46,532 nt of DNA from Deltaproteobacteria bacterium (lineage in GTDB: Bacteria > Desulfobacterota > Binatia > UBA9968): NCBI GenBank assembly GCA_009692615.1, contig SHYW01000031.1:1-46532 (forward strand). Direction: 5' to 3'. Under the pieces are notes generated by a model. It did not search any database, had not been told where the DNA came from, and was given only the letters and a program-made list of their open reading frames with translations. A program made the translations under genes and the position numbers. Positions within the stretch are counted from its first letter, which is position 1; every line of letters starts with the position of its first letter. Below, in pieces: positions 8,513-15,646 of the stretch.

Positions 8513-9607
8513 TTATTTCTGCGTGCAGCCGGGATGATACGGCATGTTGCAGCGCGCGCCGGCGGCGTTGATCGACGCTTCGAACTGTTTGTGAATCAGC
8601 GGATCTTCATCTTCGAACTCGATCTGCCCGCCGCCATTTTTAATACTCGTATAAGTCCCGCCCTCGCCGTCCTGCATGCGCATGAAGCGAAACTTCCAAC
8701 TGCCCCAGCGTAGCGCCAAGTAACGCGCTGGCGCCGCGCCGGAATTGAAATGTTGGTGAAACCATTGATCCGGCGGTACCACCGCGCTGCCGGGCTTCCA
8801 GTTAACCCGCTGCATGTCTTGCCCTTCGGGCCAGAGCACCGAATAGCCTTGGCCGGAGAGGATGATGACATGCGCGCCCGGACCATGCTTGTGGCCTTTC
8901 TTGTAAGTGCCGACTGGAAATTCGGAGATATGCGCACACATGGTTTGGCCGGCGAGATTGAACTTCATGTTGGTGCTGCCCTTGCCGCGCTCGCTGTAGT
9001 CCGCCAGCCCGACGGTGTGAGTGTCCGGCACGAAGTTGGTGGTCATGAAGAAGCGCCCGGTGACTTCGCCGTTGCCGCTGAAATAATTATCGTCGGATGG
9101 ATCGAAGCGATCGATGAACGGATAGTCGTTGTTGAAAATAAAATCGACGTTGTGAAACAGGTTCATCATGAAGCAGGAATTTGTCACCGCGAAATAACGC
9201 GCCGACTCGCCGCCGCTGGCGTTGAAATGCTGATAGTAAGCGTTGATCGGCACGGCGAACAAACTACCCGGCCCCCACTCGAATGTGTGTTTCTTGCCGT
9301 CCTTCTGCCACACCGTGGTCGCGCCGTAGCCTTGGGTGACGTAAACCATCTCTTCGTAGAGATGCTTTTGTACCTTGGTCTTACACTTGGGCGGAATCTC
9401 GCAGACATAGCCGTCATTCACCCCGCCGGTGCCGTCGAGCACGACGAACGAACAGGGCACGCCCTTCAGATCCCAAGGCTCCACCGGAAGTTTGTTCAAA
9501 TCCTCGACGAAGAATCCGGTGACCAACGGAATTTTTTGCTTGGCCTGCCAATCTTTGTAGGTATCGATGCGTTCGTATTTGATCGCCAAGGGCGTTGCTT
9601 CCGCCAT
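8513..9607 (-). CDS. Two-domain cupin protein, copy 1
   Basis: This 364-residue cytoplasmic bicupin resembles gentisate-dioxygenase-type proteins in layout. The N-terminal cupin has QKHLYEEMVYV and later YQHFN, which could give His/Glu metal ligands. The C-terminal cupin has GHKHGPGAHVIILSGQGYS and WFHQHFNSG. The tail CNMPYHPGCTQK carries two cysteines. I chose the ATG at 9607 (MAEATPL), preceded by GGGGGGA. The frame is open to a TTG at 9631 but that extension has no ribosome site. It is about three quarters identical by eye to copy 2 directly upstream, so the pair arose by tandem duplication. Metal-dependent dioxygenase, hydrolase or isomerase activity on the pathway intermediate is plausible. 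No specific reaction can be assigned. Confidence 0.87.
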   Translation of the reverse strand: MAEATPLAIKYERIDTYKDWQAKQKIPLVTGFFVEDLNKLPVEPWDLKGVPCSFVVLDGTGGVNDGYVCEIPPKCKTKVQKHLYEEMVYVTQGYGATTVWQKDGKKHTFEWGPGSLFAVPINAYYQHFNASGGESARYFAVTNSCFMMNLFHNVDFIFNNDYPFIDRFDPSDDNYFSGNGEVTGRFFMTTNFVPDTHTVGLADYSERGKGSTNMKFNLAGQTMCAHISEFPVGTYKKGHKHGPGAHVIILSGQGYSVLWPEGQDMQRVNWKPGSAVVPPDQWFHQHFNSGAAPARYLALRWGSWKFRFMRMQDGEGGTYTSIKNGGGQIEFEDEDPLIHKQFEASINAAGARCNMPYHPGCTQK

Positions 9608-9689
9608 AAAAGAATCCCCCCGTAAAGCCAAAAAACAATTCGCTAAGCCATCTCGTATCGCGAGCCGCGCTAACCGTCAACCGATAGGA

Positions 9690-9709
9690 GCGCGGACATT
9701 CCTGTCCGC
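9690..9709. repeat. Palindrome CGCGGACA-ttcc-TGTCCGCG
   Basis: An eight-base perfect stem with a four-base loop, preceded by TAGGAG, lies just downstream (minus strand) of the terminator between the two cupin genes. It resembles REP-type intergenic palindromes. Confidence 0.7.
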
Positions 9710-9711
9710 GT

Positions 9712-9741
9712 CAAAAAAAAAGGCCGGCTCAAAAGCCGGCC
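9712..9741 (-). terminator. Rho-independent terminator after cupin copy 2
   Basis: Read on minus, GGCCGGCT (9741-9734), a four-base loop and AGCCGGCC (9729-9722) are followed by ten T. This is a classic intrinsic terminator located 50 bases after the stop of cupin copy 2. The plus strand also ends in CTCCTTTTT, so it may work both ways. It suggests that cupin copy 1 and the genes beyond it need their own promoter or readthrough. Confidence 0.85.
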
Positions 9742-9790
9742 CTCCTTTTTAATACCGTGAAAGTTAACTGCCGCGGCAATCGCAGCGCGC

Positions 9791-10894
9791 TTACTTCTGC
9801 GTGCAGCCCGGATGATACGGCATGTTGCACTTGGCGCCGGCGATTTTCATCGCTTGCTCGAAGTCCTTGTGCACCTGCGAGTCTTCATCCTCGAACTCGA
9901 TTTGGTTGCCGCCCAATTTAAGGCTCGTGTAAGTGCCGCCTTCGCCATCCGTTGAGCGCAAGAAGCGGTAGCGCCAGTTGTTCCAACGTAAGGCGAGATA
10001 GCGCGCCGGGTTGGCGCCGGAATTGAAATGCTGATGGAACCATTGATCCGGCGGCACGACCACGCTGCCCGGCCCCCACTCGACCCGTTCGGTGGGCTCG
10101 CCATCTTTCCACAACACCGAATAGCCCTGGCCGGAAAGAATGATCACATGGGCGCCGGGACCATGGCGATGACCTTTCTTATAAGTTCCCACGGGAAATT
10201 CGGAAATATGCGCGCCCATGGTGTTGCGCGCCAGGTCGAACTTCATGTTGGTGCTACCCTTGCCGCGCTCGCTGTAATCGGTGAGCTTGATGTTGTGGGT
10301 ATCGGGAACGAAATTCGTGGTCATGAAAAACCGCCCGGTGATGGTCCCTTCGCCGTTGAAGTAACCTTCGGTGTGGGGATCGAAGCGGTCGGTGAAAATA
10401 TAGTCGCTATTGAAAATGTAATCGCTGTTGTGAAACAGGTTCATCATGAAGCAGCTGTTGGTCACCGCGAAGTAGCGCGCGGTATCGCTGCCGCTGGCGT
10501 TGAAGTGCTGGTAGTCGGCGTTGATCGGGATCGCGAACATGCTGCCCGGTCCCCACTCAAAGGTGTGCTTTTTCTTGCCGTCGCGCTGCCACACCGTGGT
10601 CGCGCCGTAGCCTTTGGAAACGTAGACCATCTCCTCGTACATATGTTTCTGCGGTTTGGTCTTGCCGCCGGCGGGAATCTCGCAGACATAGCCGTCGTTG
10701 GTGCCGCCGGTGCCGTCGAGAACGACAAACGAACAAGGCACGCCTTTCAAATCCCAAGGCTCCACCGGAATTTTGTTGACGTCTTTAACGAAGAAACCGC
10801 GAATGCAGGGGATTTTCTGTTCCGCCTGCCAAACTTTATAAGTATCGAGCCGCTCAGGTTTGAGATCGACGGGTTGGGTTGTCATTTCGACCAT
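9791..10894 (-). CDS. Two-domain cupin protein, copy 2
   Basis: The product is a 367-residue bicupin paralogous to 8513-9607 over its full length. Shared blocks include PVEPWDLKGVPCSFVVLDG, KHMYEEMVYVSKGYG, NLFHNSDYIF, GTYKKGHRHGPGAHVI, VVPPDQWFHQHFNSG and the cysteine-containing tail CNMPYHPGCTQK. The start MVEMTTQP follows a perfect AGGAGGA site nine bases upstream. It lies downstream of the intact Rieske oxygenase and upstream of a strong terminator. Keeping two such similar copies suggests either dosage or specialisation on two related substrates, and possibly a heteromer. The candidate metal-binding histidines are conserved in both copies, so neither looks inactive. Confidence 0.88.
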   Translation of the reverse strand: MVEMTTQPVDLKPERLDTYKVWQAEQKIPCIRGFFVKDVNKIPVEPWDLKGVPCSFVVLDGTGGTNDGYVCEIPAGGKTKPQKHMYEEMVYVSKGYGATTVWQRDGKKKHTFEWGPGSMFAIPINADYQHFNASGSDTARYFAVTNSCFMMNLFHNSDYIFNSDYIFTDRFDPHTEGYFNGEGTITGRFFMTTNFVPDTHNIKLTDYSERGKGSTNMKFDLARNTMGAHISEFPVGTYKKGHRHGPGAHVIILSGQGYSVLWKDGEPTERVEWGPGSVVVPPDQWFHQHFNSGANPARYLALRWNNWRYRFLRSTDGEGGTYTSLKLGGNQIEFEDEDSQVHKDFEQAMKIAGAKCNMPYHPGCTQK

Positions 10895-10973
10895 TAAAAC
10901 TTCCTCCTATAAAATTCCGTGATACGTCCGATTGGTGACTGATTCCGTCCGATTGCTGTAACGAAGAGGCTGC

Positions 10974-12140
10974 CTACGCCACCTTTTTTTCCTTCGGCAG
11001 AATCCCGATGCGCTCGTTGACCACGTCGAACTCGATCAAACGATTCTTCTGGGCATCGCGCACCACGCCCAGGGGCTCGCCGCCTTTGCGCACGACTTCG
11101 ATCTGCTCGCGGAGAATTTTTCTAAGCAGAATGATGCCCTCGTCGCCGACTCCCAAATGCTCCTGAGTGCGATCCGTCGGCGCGCCTTGAGTCTCCCACG
11201 CCATGGCGTCCTGGACCAACACTTCATCGAGCCGGTAGTTGCCATCATCGTCGCGAATGCGAAAGAACTCCCAGGGCGTGTCACCGTCCGCCGGCGAACG
11301 ATCCCTATCATTGGGCGAAAAGTAGACAACGAACACTTGCGTATGGGCGTCGTCCACCGGCACGCGGACCTGCAAATTGTGGCGCACGCGACCTTCGAAC
11401 AAACGCTCCTTGAACACATGGCGCAAGGTGCTCGGGAATAAAAGCGGATGCTGATCGACGACGGGAGCATCGCCGGGTTTTCTGCCCGGCGTCACGCGCC
11501 GCTTCATGATGCCGTATTCGAACGGCGTAAAAGTGTGATCCTCTTCATAATGGTCCACGCTCGGCGCCAAGTGCGCCGTGTCGCCGTGAAGCCAATAGAG
11601 ATGCGACGGGTCGACGGAGTTCTCCGTCGGCTGGAGCCAGTTGCAGTTATAGATCTCGTGCTTCTCGATCCAGCGGTAGCCATTTTCCCAGGACAGCACG
11701 TCCCAGCGCGGCAGAAGCGGCGCGGGCAGCGGCCCCATGTAAGTCCAAATCAATCCGCCCAAGCGCTCGGCCGGATAAGCCGTGTGTTTGATCTTGTCTT
11801 TGTAGCCGCCGTCGGTGGGCTCCGCCGGCTGCTCCAGACATTTCCCGGTGCAGTCGAACTTCCAACCATGATAGGGGCAACGAATCCCTTCGGCATCGAC
11901 GCGGCCAAACGCCAACGACGCCTTGCGATGCGGGCATTGTTCGGCGACCACGCCGTAGCGGCCGCTCTGATCGCGATAAACGACCAGATCTTCGCCCATC
12001 AGCCTAAACGCTTTGATCGGTTTCTCTTCGGTCAATTCGCCCGCCGCCACCGCCGGCATCCAATAGCGCCGCAAGAACTCGCCACCCGGCGTGCCGCGGC
12101 TGACTTGGGTTAGGGTCTCGTTTTCTTCTTTGGTGAGCAT
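10974..12140 (-). CDS. Rieske non-haem iron oxygenase alpha subunit (phthalate-dioxygenase type)
   Basis: This 388-residue oxygenase is expected to hydroxylate or demethylate an aromatic acid with electrons from a separate reductase. The Rieske cluster ligands are C69 and H71 (CPHRKAS) and C88 and H91 (CPYHGW). The mononuclear iron site is in NSVDPSHLYWLHG with H180 and H185. The overall form, start MLTKEENETLTQV and RYWMPA motif match the single-component alpha subunits of the phthalate 4,5-dioxygenase/vanillate demethylase group. It is clearly paralogous to the TAG-interrupted gene at 4907-6145. No ferredoxin reductase gene is visible in the window, so electrons must come from elsewhere. 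Cupin copy 2 follows. Confidence 0.93.
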   Translation of the reverse strand: MLTKEENETLTQVSRGTPGGEFLRRYWMPAVAAGELTEEKPIKAFRLMGEDLVVYRDQSGRYGVVAEQCPHRKASLAFGRVDAEGIRCPYHGWKFDCTGKCLEQPAEPTDGGYKDKIKHTAYPAERLGGLIWTYMGPLPAPLLPRWDVLSWENGYRWIEKHEIYNCNWLQPTENSVDPSHLYWLHGDTAHLAPSVDHYEEDHTFTPFEYGIMKRRVTPGRKPGDAPVVDQHPLLFPSTLRHVFKERLFEGRVRHNLQVRVPVDDAHTQVFVVYFSPNDRDRSPADGDTPWEFFRIRDDDGNYRLDEVLVQDAMAWETQGAPTDRTQEHLGVGDEGIILLRKILREQIEVVRKGGEPLGVVRDAQKNRLIEFDVVNERIGILPKEKKVA

Positions 12141-12274
12141 AACGTACTCCTGACACCGAAACGTCGAAAGCGAAATGAAATTTCCGTTTCTCTCCCAATT
12201 TTACTTCCTCTCCCTCGACGGAAGAGGGAACAACTCATACACTCCGTGCACAATTCATCGCGGCTCGAATGATG

Positions 12275-13405
12275 CTACTTGCCCTTATCCACCGAAGTCA
12301 TGATGTCTTTCGCAAGATCGAAAATCGGTTTCATATCACCATACTCAGGTTTTACAACGTCAAAATACTTCACGCCGGGCTGCAATCGATTGTCCGGCGC
12401 AATGTCGTCCTTGGGAATATCGATGCGCCGCGAATTCGCCGGATCGTCGACGTCGCCGAGCTTTTGCAAGGCGAGCTGACCCTTCTTCGATAAAAACCAG
12501 TTGAGAAAAACTTTTGCCGCGTTGGGATGAGGCGCTTGATTCAAGTAACTCACCGAGCCGCCGCCGGCCGAGAAGCTCGAACCCTCTTTCCAACGGTTGG
12601 TGTCGAAATCTTCCACCGGCAGCCCCTGATTCTTCGCCCGCGCGGAGTCTTTGCAGCCCATGCAAATGGCGAATTTACCCTGTCCCAGCCAATCGGTCAT
12701 CTGGCGAAAATTCTTCGCGTAGGTGATTTCCATGCCGCCGAAAAAAGTTTTCATAAATTGTGGCCCAAGTTCCGGACTGTAATACCAAAACTGCATGGTC
12801 GCACCCAATCCCGTGTCGCGCGGATCCAGCGAGACGATTTTGCCTTTCCATTTCGGATTGAGAACATCCTGATAGGATTTGAACTCCTGGGGATTGACCA
12901 TTTTAGTATTATAAGCCAACTGCGCATTGCTCGCAGCACCGATAAACGCAAAGATATGTTTGCCTTCCGGGTCGGCGTAGCGATGCTCGTTGTTGAACCA
13001 CTTAGACAAGTCGGTCACTTCGGGCAGCACCAACAGCGGTTTGAGCGGATCGAGCGCTTTGCCTTTGTAAAGCGTGTTGTACAGACTGTTGGTGCCGCCG
13101 CTGTAAACGTCGGCGATGAATTTCCCCGCGCGCCGCTCCGACATGATACGGTTGGTCAAGTCATTACCGCGCCCAGTCACCGAAACCACGTTGATGCCGG
13201 GAAAGTCACGCTTGAAATCGCGCAGCAAACCCTCGTAGCGGTAAATGTAGACCGTGACCTGCCCCTCATTTTTCGCCGCCGCCAGCGTCTGCTCCCAGTC
13301 CTTTTTCCAATCCGCCTGAGCACCGAAGACTTCAGCCGCCAATGCCAACAAGAAAAAGATCCCGGCAGCACCGATCGTTTTTTGCCTCATTCTATTCGAT
13401 CCCAT
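12275..13405 (-). CDS. Iron(III)-type ABC substrate-binding protein (intact copy)
   Basis: This 376-residue periplasmic binding protein starts at MGSNRMRQK with GAGGAG six bases upstream. The signal peptide ends near EVFGAQA. Family 1 features include DWEQTLAAAKNEGQVTVY, RIMSERRAGKFIADV, AFIGAASNAQLAYNTKMV, NPKWKGKIVSLDPRD and the C-terminal VKYFDVVKPEYGDMKP. It is the only complete member of three related genes in the locus (see 212-617 and 6262-7437) and so probably serves the permease and ATPase at 1808-3544 and 671-1777. The ligand may be an iron chelate or an organic acid. The tyrosine cluster of true ferric-binding proteins is not obvious. It starts 11 bases after the preceding gene. 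Confidence 0.9.
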   Translation of the reverse strand: MGSNRMRQKTIGAAGIFFLLALAAEVFGAQADWKKDWEQTLAAAKNEGQVTVYIYRYEGLLRDFKRDFPGINVVSVTGRGNDLTNRIMSERRAGKFIADVYSGGTNSLYNTLYKGKALDPLKPLLVLPEVTDLSKWFNNEHRYADPEGKHIFAFIGAASNAQLAYNTKMVNPQEFKSYQDVLNPKWKGKIVSLDPRDTGLGATMQFWYYSPELGPQFMKTFFGGMEITYAKNFRQMTDWLGQGKFAICMGCKDSARAKNQGLPVEDFDTNRWKEGSSFSAGGGSVSYLNQAPHPNAAKVFLNWFLSKKGQLALQKLGDVDDPANSRRIDIPKDDIAPDNRLQPGVKYFDVVKPEYGDMKPIFDLAKDIMTSVDKGK

Positions 13406-13415
13406 ATTCAGCTCC

Positions 13416-14357
13416 TCAGCTATAGAGCCGGTCAATGAATCCAGAATGATCGAGCGTTCGCAGGTAATGCAAATCCCAGAGCGCCAGCGGCGATTGTTCT
13501 TCGGCTTCAGGATTTTTCAAGCAGCAAAGTTTGTAGGCGTTGGCCACGGCCTCATACTCAGGATAGGGTTTCGGCGCTAGCTTGGCGACGCTGCGGTACT
13601 GAACGTTTTTACATTCCGGCTCGCGCTTGCGCAGGCCGTCGAGAATCGCTTCGGTCTCGCCGCGCTTGGTGCGCGCGAAGTGAATACCCATGATTTGCGC
13701 CTTGACCAGCCGCTCCGCCAAACCTTCTTTGTTTTGCAGGGTCGTCAACGTCGAGGTCAGCGTCGGCCCGTTAATCATCGGCAAGCGATCCAGCCGCAGC
13801 ACCTGCATGCCGGCCTGTTCGAACTTGTCGGTATTGCCGGTGACAAAGATCGCATCGACCTGCTTATTTTTCAGTACATCGAGCTGCATCGACTTGAACG
13901 CATTGTTGGACTCCGACAGTTCGATCCACTCGACATCGGTCAACTTCAAGCCGCCGCGCATGACGTAGAGCATATGATTGCCGCGCGGATGATGATAACC
14001 GCCGATGGAATCGATCAGCGTGGTATCGCCAATGCGTTTGCCGCGCAGCTCGGCGATAGATTGGATTGGAAAATTTGTCACCAAGCGATCGTTGGTATCG
14101 TTGGACGGCGAAGTCAGGCAGACGATCGGCTTGCCGCGCTTGACGAGCAAATACGGCGAAATATGATTGCCCGAAACAAAGTCGACATCGCCGCCGAACA
14201 AAGCCTTCTCTGCCGCCTCCGAACTGTCGCAAAATTCGAAGCTGACTTTGAGCCCGGCCTGCTGCCAGATCCCCGACTTCTCCATCACTTCCCAGATCGG
14301 CAGATGCGAATAAGCGCGGAAAAAGCCGCGGATCTCCATCGGTTTGTCTTGCGCCAT
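13416..14357 (-). CDS. NitT/TauT-type ligand-binding protein without signal peptide
   Basis: This 313-residue protein of the SsuA/THI5 (NMT1-like) fold has no export signal. Visible blocks are LPIWEVMEKSGIWQQAGL, EKALFGGDVDFVSGNH, IAELRGKRIGDTTLID and KNKQVDAIFVTG. A clean AAGGAG site precedes the ATG. Members without a signal peptide can be cytoplasmic sensors or enzymes, as in the Pht5 and THI5 groups, so a decarboxylase or biosynthetic role is as likely as transport. It lies between the ThDP decarboxylase and the iron(III)-type binding protein, on the same strand and closely packed. The histidines HHPRGNH (about 112-118) could bind a metal or acid ligand. Confidence 0.75.
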   Translation of the reverse strand: MAQDKPMEIRGFFRAYSHLPIWEVMEKSGIWQQAGLKVSFEFCDSSEAAEKALFGGDVDFVSGNHISPYLLVKRGKPIVCLTSPSNDTNDRLVTNFPIQSIAELRGKRIGDTTLIDSIGGYHHPRGNHMLYVMRGGLKLTDVEWIELSESNNAFKSMQLDVLKNKQVDAIFVTGNTDKFEQAGMQVLRLDRLPMINGPTLTSTLTTLQNKEGLAERLVKAQIMGIHFARTKRGETEAILDGLRKREPECKNVQYRSVAKLAPKPYPEYEAVANAYKLCCLKNPEAEEQSPLALWDLHYLRTLDHSGFIDRLYS

Positions 14358-14385
14358 ATGAATCTCCTTCGATTAGATTTTTCCC

Positions 14386-14411
14386 GTAGGGACGGACCAA
14401 AGTGTCCGCCC
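14386..14411. repeat. Imperfect REP-like palindrome with GTAGGGA end
   Basis: GTAGGGACGGACC and GTCCGCCC pair imperfectly around a short loop, between the ThDP subunit gene and the binding-protein gene. The GTAGGG end links it to the perfect palindromes at 15619, 19943, 20245, 20558, 29424 and 31383. Confidence 0.5.
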
Positions 14412-14515
14412 GCCTCTGAATTCCGCTATTGCGGGTATGACGGAACGACTCGTTTCATCGCCCGAAGCCCTAACCTTCGCGCATACGAGAAACAATCTGC
14501 GAAATAAAACTCTGC

Positions 14516-15082
14516 TCAGCTGCGCGCCAGATTCTGACGGAACTTCTCGCGATACTCGGTACTGTAAAGGCGGGCGAAATTTTCCGGATAGGTTTCGCCC
14601 AGCTCGACCTTGAGCGAGACGAACACCGGACCTTCTGCGTTGAGAATTTCCGGTAGCTGCTTTTGCCAATCCACCAGCTCAGAAATCTCAAAAGTTTTTT
14701 TGTAGCCCGAGGTCTTGGCCAACTCGGCGAAGCGAACTTTACCGGCGCTCGGCAGCGGCACCGAGCCATTGGTTTCGTAGCAGCCGTTTTCGCATAGGCA
14801 ATGAATATAATTTTTTGGCGCCTGACTGCCGATGGTCACCAGCGAGCCGAGATTCATCAGCAAACTGCCGTCGCCGTCGAAGACGATGACTTTCTTGTCC
14901 GGCCGGCCCAAGGCCAACCCTAACGCGTGCGACGAGCCCTGGCCCATGGCTCCAACAAAAGTGTAGTTCAAATCGCTCGGCGAAATATGCGTCAGCTCCT
15001 GCGCCGCCATATAGACCGCGACGACGATTTCATCTTTGCGCTGACGCGCAAACGCTTTTAGCATCTCATCTCGTTTCATCAT
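14516..15082 (-). CDS. ThDP-dependent decarboxylase, cofactor-binding (C-terminal) subunit, ComE-like
   Basis: This 188-residue subunit binds the diphosphate/Mg part of thiamine diphosphate. The motif runs from GDGSLLMNLGSL, with the following NYIHCLCENG forming the rest of the GDG-N region. FVGAMGQGSSHALGLALG precedes it. It resembles the beta subunits of sulfopyruvate and phosphonopyruvate decarboxylases (ComE group). Its ATG begins two bases after the TAG of the upstream subunit gene, so the two are translationally coupled and presumably form one enzyme. The expected reaction is non-oxidative decarboxylation of a 2-oxo acid to an aldehyde. Substrate specificity cannot be read here. Confidence 0.85.
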   Translation of the reverse strand: MMKRDEMLKAFARQRKDEIVVAVYMAAQELTHISPSDLNYTFVGAMGQGSSHALGLALGRPDKKVIVFDGDGSLLMNLGSLVTIGSQAPKNYIHCLCENGCYETNGSVPLPSAGKVRFAELAKTSGYKKTFEISELVDWQKQLPEILNAEGPVFVSLKVELGETYPENFARLYSTEYREKFRQNLARS

Positions 15083-15084
15083 GG

Positions 15085-15594
15085 CTAGCGCGGCTCCCTT
15101 CCGATTAAAATCGCGCTCGGTGACGAGCTAGCAAACGATTTTTCAATTGCCGAAAAAATTTTCGGCGCGTCGCCGTCCCGTTCGACCAAGCAATGCTCGA
15201 TGCCCATGACATCGCAGATCGGCTCGATAATCTTGACACCGTATTTTTTTGACTGCGCGGGCGCCACATCGGGCTCTTTGCCGAGCAGACCGACGACGAT
15301 GCAGACAGGGAACTTACCTTCGACAGCGATGCCGCGGATCGAATTGATGGAATCGAGAAAGCCGGTGTACTGCATCATCAACACCGACTTGTGGCCGGCG
15401 GCGTAGAGTCCGGCGCAGATCGACACGCCTTCGTCTTCTTTGCACACCTGAACGACTTTGTAGTCGGGATCGGCGATCAAGCCTTTGAGCAAATGATGGC
15501 TAGTCACCCGATCCGGCAGCGCGACGACAAAACGAATGCCGGCGCGTTTATATTCATTCTTGATCGCCGCAGCGGTCAAAGGATAGTCGGCCAT
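15085..15594 (-). CDS. ThDP-dependent decarboxylase, pyrimidine-binding (N-terminal) subunit, ComD-like
   Basis: This 169-residue subunit starts at MADYPLTAA with GGGAGGACCC before the ATG. The frame extends further upstream but that part overlaps the REP palindrome and the GMC gene end. The block VVQVCKEDEGVSICAGLYAAG holds the glutamate that activates the ThDP aminopyrimidine ring. LMMQYTGFLDSINSIRGIA and VVGLLGKEP are typical of sulfopyruvate decarboxylase alpha (ComD) and the N-terminal part of phosphonopyruvate decarboxylase. It pairs with the ComE-like gene directly downstream. The split form is usual for the Com group, whereas phosphonopyruvate decarboxylases are mostly one chain. Confidence 0.85.
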   Translation of the reverse strand: MADYPLTAAAIKNEYKRAGIRFVVALPDRVTSHHLLKGLIADPDYKVVQVCKEDEGVSICAGLYAAGHKSVLMMQYTGFLDSINSIRGIAVEGKFPVCIVVGLLGKEPDVAPAQSKKYGVKIIEPICDVMGIEHCLVERDGDAPKIFSAIEKSFASSSPSAILIGREPR

Positions 15595-15618
15595 GGGTCC
15601 TCCCTCTTCTATTCGGTC

Positions 15619-15642
15619 GGGCGCAGCATGCTGCGCCCCTAC
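15619..15642. repeat. REP palindrome GGGCGCAGCATGCTGCGCCC + CTAC
   Basis: A perfect 20-base palindrome lies in the 52-base gap between the GMC oxidoreductase and ComD-like genes. It has the same GGGC...GCCCCTAC frame as the copies around the RAYT gene but a different core. Confidence 0.8.
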
Positions 15643-15646
15643 GAAA

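Noticed and set aside
10028-10897. Long plus-strand open frame opposite cupin copy 2
   Set aside because: It is a shadow of a GC-rich coding strand. The minus frame has clear cupin motifs and a ribosome site.
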